Assembly (NCBI GenBank): GCA_023421735.1
Contig: JAEZSP010000013.1
Span: 1 to 64,000, forward strand
DNA length: 64,000 nucleotides
Source of the DNA: Bacillota bacterium
GTDB taxonomy: Bacteria > Bacillota_A > Clostridia > Christensenellales > Aristaeellaceae
Direction: 5' to 3'
Positions 43,320-50,541 of this stretch are shown here, in pieces. A model generated the notes under the pieces. The model did not search any database. It saw only the letters and a program-made list of their open reading frames with translations, and was not told the origin of the DNA. How positions within the stretch are numbered: the stretch's first letter is position 1; each line of letters begins with the position of its first letter. The position numbers were made by a program, and so were the translations under genes.

Positions 43320-44077
43320 GTTAATTTGCGGCCAAATTGCCGCCAGCATCGAAATAGGCAGAGCCACTGGACGTATAGCATTTCTCCCGACGCACAGGCG
43401 GGCGGAAGGTTTCCGCGCCGCAGCGCCGTCCCCATTTGTCTTTTCGAAAGAAACCGTCCGGCGCCCTCTTTGACGAACGCGGAAAACGCCGCGCGCTCGG
43501 CGGGCGCGATGTCGGGTTCATCGCGGCGCGCGAAGTGCAACAGCACGCAATCGACCCGCGGCATGGGGTGGAAATCCGTTCTTGCCAAATGGTAGGCGAT
43601 GGACAGATCGAAAAACGGTTTGAGGGAGAGGGACATGACCGTCTCCCGGGGCGTGCCGAGAAATCGCTTTGCCGCGCCCTTCTCGACCACCAACCACATT
43701 GCTTTTGGTAAATTAGGTGCGGCGGTGAGCTTTCGGACGATGGCGGTTGTGATGGAAAACGGAATGTTTGAAAACACCTTGTAATCGCCCCGCGCGGGCA
43801 GGGGTGCGGCGAGGAAGTCGCCCGGAACGAGCTGCAGGTTCGCGCGCGCCCCCAGGTTTTCGCGGAGCAATTGGGCAAGATGCGGGTCGATTTCGTAGGC
43901 CGTCACCGCCCGGCACGCGTCCAAAAGCGTGCGTGTGATGTGGCCCTTGCCCGCGCCGATCTCCAGCACGAGGTTGGTCTTTGCGATGGTCGTGCAGGCG
44001 ATGAGGCGGCGAATGGTCTTTGGGCTGGTCAGGAAATTCTGGGATGCGGAATAGGAAGCCGTGTATTTTGCGGGCAT
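43316..44077 (-). CDS. Erm-family 23S rRNA adenine-N6 methyltransferase
   Basis: A 253-residue SAM-dependent methyltransferase of the Erm/KsgA family. Motif I is LVLEIGAGKG (36-45), EIDPHLA is motif II, and NIPFSITTAI (104-113) is the catalytic NxPF motif. The wording of this motif, the LVVEKGAAKRFLG segment and the FHPMPRVDCVLLHF tail resemble Erm more than KsgA/RsmA, and the length matches Erm (about 245). Erm dimethylates A2058, giving macrolide-lincosamide-streptogramin B resistance. ATG 44077 follows AGAGGTG. Upstream are a promoter and a leader peptide, the layout of inducible erm genes. Confidence 0.85.
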   Translation of the reverse strand: MPAKYTASYSASQNFLTSPKTIRRLIACTTIAKTNLVLEIGAGKGHITRTLLDACRAVTAYEIDPHLAQLLRENLGARANLQLVPGDFLAAPLPARGDYKVFSNIPFSITTAIVRKLTAAPNLPKAMWLVVEKGAAKRFLGTPRETVMSLSLKPFFDLSIAYHLARTDFHPMPRVDCVLLHFARRDEPDIAPAERAAFSAFVKEGAGRFLSKRQMGTALRRGNLPPACASGEMLYVQWLCLFRCWRQFGRKLT

Positions 44078-44085
44078 GAAAAAAA

Positions 44086-44159
44086 CACCTCTTTGCATCG
44101 TTCTGATCGCAAGAAAGGTGCGCCAAACGGGGCTTTCACAAAGCCCCTTTCAGCACACC
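44086..44159 (-). promoter_or_regulatory. Attenuator-like competing hairpins upstream of the erm-type start
   Basis: On the minus strand GGTGTGC (44153-44159) can pair with GCGCACC (44117-44123) around a perfect inner GGGGCTTT/AAAGCCCC stem. Alternatively GGTGT can pair with ACACC just before the leader ATG (44196-44200), leaving CACCTTT (44114-44120) free to pair with AAAGAGGTG (44086-44094), which contains the erm ribosome site. The two states are mutually exclusive, as in ermC translational attenuation. Confidence 0.55.
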
Positions 44160-44163
44160 AATC

Positions 44164-44193
44164 CTACCGGATCCGAATGAAGCAAATACACAT
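44164..44193 (-). CDS. Leader peptide MCICFIRIR of the erm-type gene
   Basis: A nine-codon frame with ATG at 44193 and TAG at 44164-44166, preceded by AGGA eight bases upstream. It starts about 30 bases from the predicted transcript start and ends 86 bases before the methyltransferase ATG. The last residues, Arg-Ile-Arg, fit the +x+ motif that stalls macrolide-bound ribosomes in leaders such as ErmDL. Confidence 0.65.
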   Translation of the reverse strand: MCICFIRIR

Positions 44194-44229
44194 ACGGTGT
44201 TTCCTGAGCCTCCTTGGATTGTTGACGCA

Positions 44230-44258
44230 AGTATATCACGCGCCGCGCCGCGCGTCAA
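44230..44258 (-). promoter_or_regulatory. Promoter of the erm-type gene and leader
   Basis: On the minus strand TTGACG and TATACT with a 17-bp GC-rich spacer. It overlaps the end of the upstream dehydrogenase gene. Confidence 0.78.
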
Positions 44259-45760
44259 GACAGCGCTTTTTTCAGCGTTTCCCGCACCGCGCCCGCGCCT
44301 TTTCGCATTTGTGTCAGGTATTCGAGTACAGTCTGCGCAATCCCGGCCTCGTAAAGGTCGACGCCGAACACGCTTGCGTCATGGCAGATGTCTTTGGCGT
44401 CCCTGCCCGTGAGTTCAGAAAGGCGCGGATCATCCGACAGCTTCATGGGATTGCCCGTGTCGTTTGTCGCATCGAGATAGCGCAGCCAGCCCGCAAGCGC
44501 GAGCGGAATCCCGACGAGCGATTTTGCGTCGCCGCGCGTCATGTGCGCCTTGATCGTCTCACCAAACCGGATGGCCACCTTTTGCGACGTGTCGGTCGCG
44601 ATGCGCTGTGGGGTATCGGGCAAAAATGGGTTCGGAAACCGATCGTTTACGACCTCATCCAGGAACGATTTCGGCGCGATGATCCCCGGATCGGGCGAGA
44701 CGGGCAATCCTTCGCTATAACCGATCAACCGAATGAGTTTTGAAAGTTCCGCGTCCTTTGTCTCCTTCCAGATGGCGTCGTAGCCCAGCAGGCACCCGAA
44801 CACCGCGAGCGCGGTGTGCAGGGGGTTCAGGCACACGGTGACCTTCATCCGCTCGACCGCCGAGACCGTCTCGCGCGCGGCGAAATACAGCCCCGCTTTT
44901 TCAAGCGGCGGGCGTCCGGCGGGAAATGTGTCCTCGACGACGAGATATTCCTTTTCCTCGGCGTTCACAAACGGCGCGACGTGCGTGCCGCGCGGCGTGA
45001 CCACCGGCGCGATGTCCGTAAACCCATCGGCTTCGAGCATCGCCAGCACGCGTGCGTCCGGACGCGGCGTGATTTTGTCGATCATCGACCACGGGAACGC
45101 AACATTGTTTTCGATGTAAGCGACAAGGGCCGCATCGCCCGCCGCAAGTTCCAGAATGGCGGCCTTCAGCTTGTCGCCGTTTTGGGAACAGTTGTCCATG
45201 CTGACAAGCGCGATGGGCGCGCCGCACGCGGCCATGCGGCGGGAGAGGAGGTAGGCCACCTGCCCCATGAGCGATGTCGCCCCGGAAAGCGGTTTTCCGA
45301 GGTCGCACGCATAGGACATGCGCGCATATCCCTTTTCGGTGATCGTAAACGTCGCCATCTGAAGCGACGGCGCCTCGAACACCCGGATCGCCCGGTCGAG
45401 TCCCGCACCCTCAAGCGCGTGCGCCTCCGCAACCGAGGCGACCAGATGTTTGTCCATCCCGCCGTCCGCCTTCAAAAGCACGCACAGCGACAGATTGTCA
45501 AACGGCGCATAGGCGCGCACGGGCGTTTCCGAGCCGGCGCCCGCGAAGGCAACGATGCCCGTCCCGAACAGACCCGCGTCCAACAATTCCTGATGTGCGC
45601 GCGCGATGTGCGCCCGGAAGATATTGCCCGGCCCGAAGTGCGCCCATTGCGGCTTTTCGCGCGTCAGGGCGCGCATGGCGGCTACGTCGTATTCCGGCAC
45701 GGAATACCCCTTGTCTTTCAGCGCACCCAAATCCTTCAAAAGATCGTCATTCAGCTTCAT
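44255..45760 (-). CDS. Mannitol dehydrogenase-family oxidoreductase (fructuronate reductase-like)
   Basis: A 501-residue NAD-dependent polyol/uronate dehydrogenase of the long-chain MDR type. The N-terminal HFGPGNIFRAHIARAHQELLDAG matches the glycine-rich dinucleotide site of the mannitol dehydrogenase family, and VSMDNCSQNGDKL and the KVTVCLNPLHTALAVFGCLLGY stretch match the catalytic domain. The family covers mannitol 2-dehydrogenase, UxuB (fructuronate reductase) and UxaB; the latter use is likely in gut anaerobes. ATG 45760 follows AAGGGGTG. No other uronate genes are nearby. Confidence 0.85.
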   Translation of the reverse strand: MKLNDDLLKDLGALKDKGYSVPEYDVAAMRALTREKPQWAHFGPGNIFRAHIARAHQELLDAGLFGTGIVAFAGAGSETPVRAYAPFDNLSLCVLLKADGGMDKHLVASVAEAHALEGAGLDRAIRVFEAPSLQMATFTITEKGYARMSYACDLGKPLSGATSLMGQVAYLLSRRMAACGAPIALVSMDNCSQNGDKLKAAILELAAGDAALVAYIENNVAFPWSMIDKITPRPDARVLAMLEADGFTDIAPVVTPRGTHVAPFVNAEEKEYLVVEDTFPAGRPPLEKAGLYFAARETVSAVERMKVTVCLNPLHTALAVFGCLLGYDAIWKETKDAELSKLIRLIGYSEGLPVSPDPGIIAPKSFLDEVVNDRFPNPFLPDTPQRIATDTSQKVAIRFGETIKAHMTRGDAKSLVGIPLALAGWLRYLDATNDTGNPMKLSDDPRLSELTGRDAKDICHDASVFGVDLYEAGIAQTVLEYLTQMRKGAGAVRETLKKALS

Positions 45761-45831
45761 CAAAACACCCCTTTTGCATGATTATACCACGGGGCGGATG
45801 CGCAGGCAACCGGTTGCGCAGACGGACAGAA

Positions 45832-45867
45832 ATCGCCCGCCCGGAGGGAATCCTCCGGGCGGGCGAT
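45832..45867 (-). terminator. Perfect 16-bp hairpin after coaX
   Basis: Arms ATCGCCCGCCCGGAGG / CCTCCGGGCGGGCGAT with a 4-base loop. It lies 15 bases after the coaX stop; the U run is weak (TTTCT). Confidence 0.75.
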
Positions 45868-45882
45868 GGGTGCGCGGGTGCG

Positions 45883-46656
45883 TTACTGCTCCGCATTCTT
45901 TGCGTAGATGATGCGCAGACCCTTGAGCGTCAAAAGTCCGTCGAGAATGTCGATGGACTGGGATTCCTCGGAAACGAGCACCGCGAGGCCGCCGGTGGCG
46001 ATGACCTTTGCGTGGGGTGCTGCGATTTCGGCCTTCATGCGGCGCACGAGGTATTCAACCTGTCCGATGTAGCCGTAGACGATGCCGGATTGCATGTTGG
46101 TGATGGTGTTTTTGCCGATCACGGTTTCCGGCTTTGTGAGTTCGAAGCGGGGCAATTTCGCCGCCTTTTCGGTCAGCGCCTCTGCGGCGAGCTTGAGCCC
46201 GGGGCAAATCGCACCGCCGAGAAATTCACCGCGTTCGGAGATGACGCCGAATGTGGTCGCGGTTCCGAAGTCGATGGTGATGCATGGCCCGCCGTACAGT
46301 TCAAAGGCAGCGACCGCGTTTGCGATGCGGTCGCCGCCCAGCTCGCGCGGGTTTTCGTACTTGATGTTGATGCCGGTCTTGACGCCGGGCGCCACGGTCA
46401 TGGGCGACATGCCGAAGTAATTTCTGCACATATGCTCAATGGTGAAATTGATGGACGGCACGACCGAGGACATCATGATGCCCTTGACGCAGCCCGGTTC
46501 ATATCCTTCGTGTTGAAACATGCCGCATAGAAGAATGCCGTATTCGTCGGATGACATCATGCGGTTGGTGGAGATGCGCCAGTATTTCTTCAAGTCTGCG
46601 CCTTCAAACAGCGCTGTTTTGATGTTTGTATTCCCGATGTCAAGCGTCAGTATCAT
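45883..46656 (-). CDS. coaX: Type III pantothenate kinase
   Basis: A 257-residue CoaX, which phosphorylates pantothenate in the first step of coenzyme A synthesis and is not inhibited by CoA. It has the ASKHA-fold phosphate loop LDIGNTNIKTALF, the substrate segment GGDRIANAVAAFELYGGPCITIDFG, and GAICPGL. It starts three bases after the stop of an ECF S-component gene, which most likely imports pantothenate. Confidence 0.96.
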   Translation of the reverse strand: MILTLDIGNTNIKTALFEGADLKKYWRISTNRMMSSDEYGILLCGMFQHEGYEPGCVKGIMMSSVVPSINFTIEHMCRNYFGMSPMTVAPGVKTGINIKYENPRELGGDRIANAVAAFELYGGPCITIDFGTATTFGVISERGEFLGGAICPGLKLAAEALTEKAAKLPRFELTKPETVIGKNTITNMQSGIVYGYIGQVEYLVRRMKAEIAAPHAKVIATGGLAVLVSEESQSIDILDGLLTLKGLRIIYAKNAEQ

Positions 46657-46659
46657 TGT

Positions 46660-47274
46660 TTATGCCTTTCTCTTTCGTTTAACCTTCCAGACAGCAGCCG
46701 TAACGGGCGCGGAGATGACCGCCGCCGCGATGGCCTCGCCCCCGCCGCCGCCCGTGGCGATCGCGAGGAGAATGCCCAAAAAGCTCAGCCCTGCGACGCC
46801 CAGGTTCTCGGCCAGCGCGTTCAGGTCGAGCCCGGAAAATCGATAGCCCAGATACATGAATCCCAGGAAGAACACCGTGTTTGTGAGAGAGCCCACGACC
46901 GCGGCGACGGGGACTGCGGGCACATACTTCGCGCGGCCGCGCGCAATCCCCCGGTAAGTGAGGTACGTAAAGATCGGAACCAGAAGCCGCGGCACGAACA
47001 CCATGACGATCGCAGCCAGGGGTGACGCCGCAAAGAGCGTGGGTGCAAGCCCCGCGCCGGCACGCAAGAGGTTTAGAAAGCTGACCGTTGCGAAGCTCAG
47101 CCCGAGGATCAATCCCGAGGGCAGGCCGAGGACGATCGTCCCGATGATGACCGGAATGTGCAAAATCGTCAGATCGATGAATCCCAGGGGGATCAGTCCG
47201 AGGGGTGTAAAGCCGAGAATGAAGATGAGTGCGATCAGAATCGCGTTGACCGCCAAAAAATAGGTCTTATTCAT
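46660..47274 (-). CDS. ECF transporter S component, probable pantothenate-specific PanT
   Basis: A 204-residue membrane protein with six helices and the layout of ECF substrate-capture components. The segment GFIDLTILHIPVIIGTIVLG matches PanT-like proteins, and the linkage to coaX supports pantothenate. It would share an energising module (EcfA-EcfA'-EcfT) encoded elsewhere. The C-terminus is basic (KVKRKRKA). Confidence 0.82.
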   Translation of the reverse strand: MNKTYFLAVNAILIALIFILGFTPLGLIPLGFIDLTILHIPVIIGTIVLGLPSGLILGLSFATVSFLNLLRAGAGLAPTLFAASPLAAIVMVFVPRLLVPIFTYLTYRGIARGRAKYVPAVPVAAVVGSLTNTVFFLGFMYLGYRFSGLDLNALAENLGVAGLSFLGILLAIATGGGGGEAIAAAVISAPVTAAVWKVKRKRKA

Positions 47275-47377
47275 GGGTTACCTCCGTTCAGGTTCCCGCA
47301 TGGGGATACCCTACGTAATTTGGGTGACCGGGTCTCCTGTGCGGCTCCTTTCGGATGCCGTCTATATTATTATACCA
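47275..47377 (-). promoter_or_regulatory. Leader of the panT-coaX operon with possible RNA structure and extended -10 promoter
   Basis: On the minus strand a TGG-TATAAT extended -10 (47369-47377) is followed by a leader of about 85 bases. It can form a CCGCA/TGCGG stem enclosing GGTCACCC...GGGTATCC, ending before GGAGGTAACCC. This could be a regulatory element; I do not recognise a known riboswitch. Confidence 0.4.
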
Positions 47378-47397
47378 ACCGCATGTTAAAAAATACA

Positions 47398-47426
47398 TTG
47401 CCCATGCGGTTTTCGCGTGTTATAAT
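47398..47426 (+). promoter_or_regulatory. Promoter of the VOC/cupin operon
   Basis: TTGCCC and TATAAT with a 17-bp spacer; divergent from the panT promoter. Confidence 0.72.
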
Positions 47427-47451
47427 GAATCAAAAATCCGGAGGTGCTTCT

Positions 47452-47832
47452 ATGGGCAAGGTAACGGGACTGGCGCACATCGGCGTCAAGGTGAAGGATA
47501 TCGAGGCGTCGAAAAAATTCTACACGGAGCTTCTGGGATTCCAGATCGACGATGAAAACGATCTCGGACGTGTGAAGCTTGCCTTTCTCTCAAACGGCAA
47601 CTGCCTGATCGAGCTCATCAGCGCGGACAGCGTGCCGTCTGAGCCCGGTCAGATCGATCACATCTGTGTGGAGGTCGAGGGGATCGACGAACTGGTGGCG
47701 GAGCTGAAGGGCAAGGGTATCGCTTTTGACGGTGACGTGAGCTACAGCGCGGCAATTCGCGGCGGCATCAAGAACATCTTTTTCAAAGGCCCGGACGGCG
47801 AGCGGATCGAGTTCTTCGACTACATGAGGTGA
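47452..47832 (+). CDS. VOC-superfamily protein (glyoxalase/methylmalonyl-CoA epimerase-like)
   Basis: A 126-residue vicinal-oxygen-chelate protein with two beta-alpha-beta-beta-beta units: GLAHIGVKVKDIEASKKFYTELLGF and IDHICVEVEGIDELVAELKGKG. The metal ligand pattern His...Glu...His...Glu is preserved. Reactions in this family include glyoxalase, dioxygenase and epimerase; the product is unknown. ATG 47452 has GGAGGTG upstream. A cupin gene follows after 4 bases. Confidence 0.85.
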   Translation: MGKVTGLAHIGVKVKDIEASKKFYTELLGFQIDDENDLGRVKLAFLSNGNCLIELISADSVPSEPGQIDHICVEVEGIDELVAELKGKGIAFDGDVSYSAAIRGGIKNIFFKGPDGERIEFFDYMR

Positions 47833-47836
47833 TGAA

Positions 47837-48178
47837 ATGATAACATTCGGGAAAGACATGCAGGGAGAAATCCGCGAAAACATGCGCGGCGGTGCCGGCA
47901 GCGCGGCGCTCATGCCGCTGACGACTGCGCTCCCCGGCAAGATGCGCCTTTTCACCCAGATCACGCTCAAGCCGGGCAGCAGCATTGGCTACCACGTCCA
48001 CGAGGGTGAAACGGAGCTTTTCTACTTCATCAAAGGTGCGGGTCGCGTGCAGGATGACGACGCGTTTGTGAATGTCAAGGCCGGCGATTGTATGACCACG
48101 GCCAGCGGCCATGGTCACGCGGTCGAGAACACGGGCACGGAAGAACTGATATTCGTCGCGGCGATCGTGCTGGACTAA
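47837..48178 (+). CDS. Cupin-domain protein
   Basis: A 113-residue single-domain cupin. Motif 1 is GYHVHEGETELFYFIKGAG, with the His-x-His and Glu metal ligands, and motif 2 is GDCMTTASGHGHAVEN. Small cupins of this type are often dioxygenases, isomerases or sensor domains; no substrate can be assigned. It is in an operon with the VOC protein and followed by a terminator. Confidence 0.85.
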   Translation: MITFGKDMQGEIRENMRGGAGSAALMPLTTALPGKMRLFTQITLKPGSSIGYHVHEGETELFYFIKGAGRVQDDDAFVNVKAGDCMTTASGHGHAVENTGTEELIFVAAIVLD

Positions 48179-48183
48179 AAAAG

Positions 48184-48209
48184 GAGGAGCCCGCGCGGCT
48201 CCTCTTTTT
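48184..48209 (+). terminator. Terminator after the cupin gene
   Basis: Perfect 8-bp stem GAGGAGCC / GGCTCCTC followed by TTTTT. Confidence 0.85.
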
Positions 48210-48223
48210 GCGGAGGTATTTCA

Positions 48224-48706
48224 TTGAATGATCTGATCCGGGATTTGCGCAAAGAGGAGTATCCGCTCCTGAGAAGATTCACCTACGAATCGATCTTCCA
48301 ACGGGACGAAAAAAACCGACTGCCCTTTGACATCGTGGATACCCCCATGTTCCGGGTGTTTTACGAGGACTTTGGGCAGGCGGACGATTGCGCGCTTGTG
48401 GCGGAAGCGGATGGCGCGGTCGTCGGCGCGGTCTGGACGCGCATCACCAAAGGCGCCGTGAAGGGCTTTGGGCACGTAGATGATCAGACGCCCGAGTTTG
48501 CCATCGCAATTTTGAAGCCGTATCGCGGTGCGGGCATCGGCAAAGCGCTCATGCGCGGCATGCTGGCCCTTTTGAAAGAACGGGGATATGCGCGCGCATC
48601 GCTTTCGGTGCAGCGGGACAATGACGCCGTCCATCTGTACGAGAAGGTCGGCTTTCACGTTTTGCGCGCAACGGACGAGGAGTATATCATGGTGTGTGAT
48701 TTATAG
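48224..48706 (+). CDS. GNAT-family N-acetyltransferase
   Basis: A 160-residue acetyl-CoA-dependent acetyltransferase fold. The motif A region is PYRGAGIGKALMRGMLALLKERG (Q/R-x-x-G-x-G/A), followed by ASLSVQRDNDAVHLYEKVGFHVL, typical of RimI/GNAT proteins. The start is TTG at 48224 after GGAGGTAT. It precedes a drug/metabolite transporter gene by 18 bases. The acetylated substrate is unknown. Confidence 0.88.
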   Translation: MNDLIRDLRKEEYPLLRRFTYESIFQRDEKNRLPFDIVDTPMFRVFYEDFGQADDCALVAEADGAVVGAVWTRITKGAVKGFGHVDDQTPEFAIAILKPYRGAGIGKALMRGMLALLKERGYARASLSVQRDNDAVHLYEKVGFHVLRATDEEYIMVCDL

Positions 48707-48724
48707 GAAAGTAAGGCGAGGGGT

Positions 48725-49588
48725 ATGTGGGTTCTTTTTGCGTTCGGTTCGGCGCTTTTTGCGGGTTTGACGGCGATACTGGCCAAAATCGGCATCCGGC
48801 AGACGGATTCCAATGTTGCGACCGCGATTCGCACCGTCGTCGTGCTCGCGTTTTCGTGGCTGATGGTTGCAATCGTCGGCTCGGCAGGCACGCTGAAATC
48901 GGTCGATGGGCGGACTTGGCTGTTCCTTGTCCTTTCCGGACTCGCGACGGGCGCGTCGTGGCTGTGTTATTTTCGCGCGCTGCAAATGGGCAATATCAAC
49001 AAGATCGTGCCGATCGACAAGTCGTCGACTGCGCTGACGATCCTCTTGGCGCTGCTCTTTCTGGGCGAGGGAATGACATGGCTGAAAGTTGCGTCGGTCG
49101 TGCTCATCCTGATCGGCACGCTCTTCATGATTCAAAAAAAAGATGCCGTTGGTGCGGCAAGCGGGCGCGGGTGGCTCGTTTATGCCATCCTTTCCGCGGT
49201 ATTCGCCAGCCTGACCGCCATCCTGGGAAAGGTCGGCATTTCGGGCGTCGAATCAAACCTCGGTACGGCGATCCGCACAGTGGTGGTGCTCGTCATGGCA
49301 TGGGTGGTCGTCTTTTCGACGGGAAAGGCGCACACCGTGCGCGACATTGCCGGCAAGGAACTTCTGTTCATTTGCCTTTCCGGGCTTGCGACGGGTGCGT
49401 CGTGGCTGTGCTACTATAAAGCGCTCAAGGATGGACAGGCAAGCGTCGTTGTGCCCATCGACAAATTGAGCATACTCGTCACCATTGCATTTTCCCGCGT
49501 GGTGTTCGGCGAGCGCCTGTCGCGGCGCGCGCTCTGCGGGCTTATCCTGATCGTGCTGGGAACGCTTGCCCTGATCCTGAAAATTTAA
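48725..49588 (+). CDS. EamA-family (DMT) transporter
   Basis: A 287-residue membrane protein of ten helices built from two clearly duplicated EamA units; LSGLATGASWLCYF and LSGLATGASWLCYY, and IVPIDKSS and VVPIDKLS, repeat at the same spacing. The drug/metabolite transporters of this type export amino acids, nucleosides or drugs. It is in an operon with the GNAT gene and is convergent with the DUF3810 gene (overlapping stops by 4 bases). Confidence 0.88.
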   Translation: MWVLFAFGSALFAGLTAILAKIGIRQTDSNVATAIRTVVVLAFSWLMVAIVGSAGTLKSVDGRTWLFLVLSGLATGASWLCYFRALQMGNINKIVPIDKSSTALTILLALLFLGEGMTWLKVASVVLILIGTLFMIQKKDAVGAASGRGWLVYAILSAVFASLTAILGKVGISGVESNLGTAIRTVVVLVMAWVVVFSTGKAHTVRDIAGKELLFICLSGLATGASWLCYYKALKDGQASVVVPIDKLSILVTIAFSRVVFGERLSRRALCGLILIVLGTLALILKI

Positions 49589-50403
49589 GACGGGTTTGCC
49601 GCGAGCATATCGACCACATTTCCGTAATCGCCGTCCACGCCCGTCACCGACGGAATGGAGGAGAGGTCGCTCTGGATGCCCGCGTCAAGTGCACGGATTA
49701 CTTCGCCTGGATTTTCGACGCGCGCGAGCGCATACCGGAGTGCCCACAGCCGCGCGGAATAGGCAAACGCGCCGCCATAGTCGGTGCAGGCTACGTAGGC
49801 CGCGTAGTTTGCAGCCGCTTCGTCCGCGATACCCATCATATGCGCCAGTTCGTGCGCGGCGGTGAAGGGGGTTGCAACCGCGCTGCGCGTGGTATCGACG
49901 AGTGCCTCGCCGGTGAAGGGCACGAATATGCCCGCGATGTGCAGCTTGCGCATCCACTCGGGATATCGAACCGCCTTCGCGGAAGCGGGCGCATGCATGA
50001 CGTCCTTGGAGCGGGCGAGCGCATCCTGAACCGAGATCGTCTGGCGCCCATTCGCATTCAGATCGGAAACGAGTTCGGAACACAGCGCGAACACGGCGTC
50101 CGAAGTGGCTGGGGGTGCCGTCTGCGGGTCCGAAAGGCAGAGGGGGTACCATAGAAAATTAAACAGGATGACGAGTGCGAGCGTGGTGGAAAGAATGCGC
50201 GGCCTGATGAGACATGCGAGCGCGATGAGAAGCGCGAGGAGCAGACCGATCACCGGATACGCGACGGCGCCCGTCCATCCCGCAAGTACGCGCAGCGCGG
50301 GTATGGAAACGGCTTGCGCAAGCGCGTTTGCGAGCGCCGGAGAAAACAGGCACGCGCTCATGAAGATGCCGGTCACAAGAACTGCCCTCCGCCATCTGCG
50401 CAT
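49585..50403 (-). CDS. DUF3810-like membrane protein with HExxH zinc motif
   Basis: A 272-residue protein. The N-terminal 110 residues hold three hydrophobic segments. The remainder is a globular domain with HELAHMMGIADEAAANYAAYVAC, in which the HExxH metalloprotease signature (about residue 190) is followed by a Glu (ADE) at the expected position for a third zinc ligand. The membrane protease-like DUF3810 family is widespread in Firmicutes and has no known role. Single gene, start ATG at 50403. Confidence 0.75.
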   Translation of the reverse strand: MRRWRRAVLVTGIFMSACLFSPALANALAQAVSIPALRVLAGWTGAVAYPVIGLLLALLIALACLIRPRILSTTLALVILFNFLWYPLCLSDPQTAPPATSDAVFALCSELVSDLNANGRQTISVQDALARSKDVMHAPASAKAVRYPEWMRKLHIAGIFVPFTGEALVDTTRSAVATPFTAAHELAHMMGIADEAAANYAAYVACTDYGGAFAYSARLWALRYALARVENPGEVIRALDAGIQSDLSSIPSVTGVDGDYGNVVDMLAANPS

Positions 50404-50541
50404 GCCCGTTCACCCCGCTTTTGTGATACTTATATTATCGCACGCGCGGGGTTTGTGTGCAAATGCAATATCTGTAAGTCCGATTAATCACCCCTTTACA
50501 TCGAAAGGATATAATTGACACGCAAGAATGGAGGAATCACG

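Noticed and set aside
43316..44077. KsgA/RsmA (16S rRNA dimethyltransferase) instead of Erm
   Set aside because: The NIPFSITT motif, the length and the leader-peptide layout fit Erm better; the two families are related, so a tree would be decisive.
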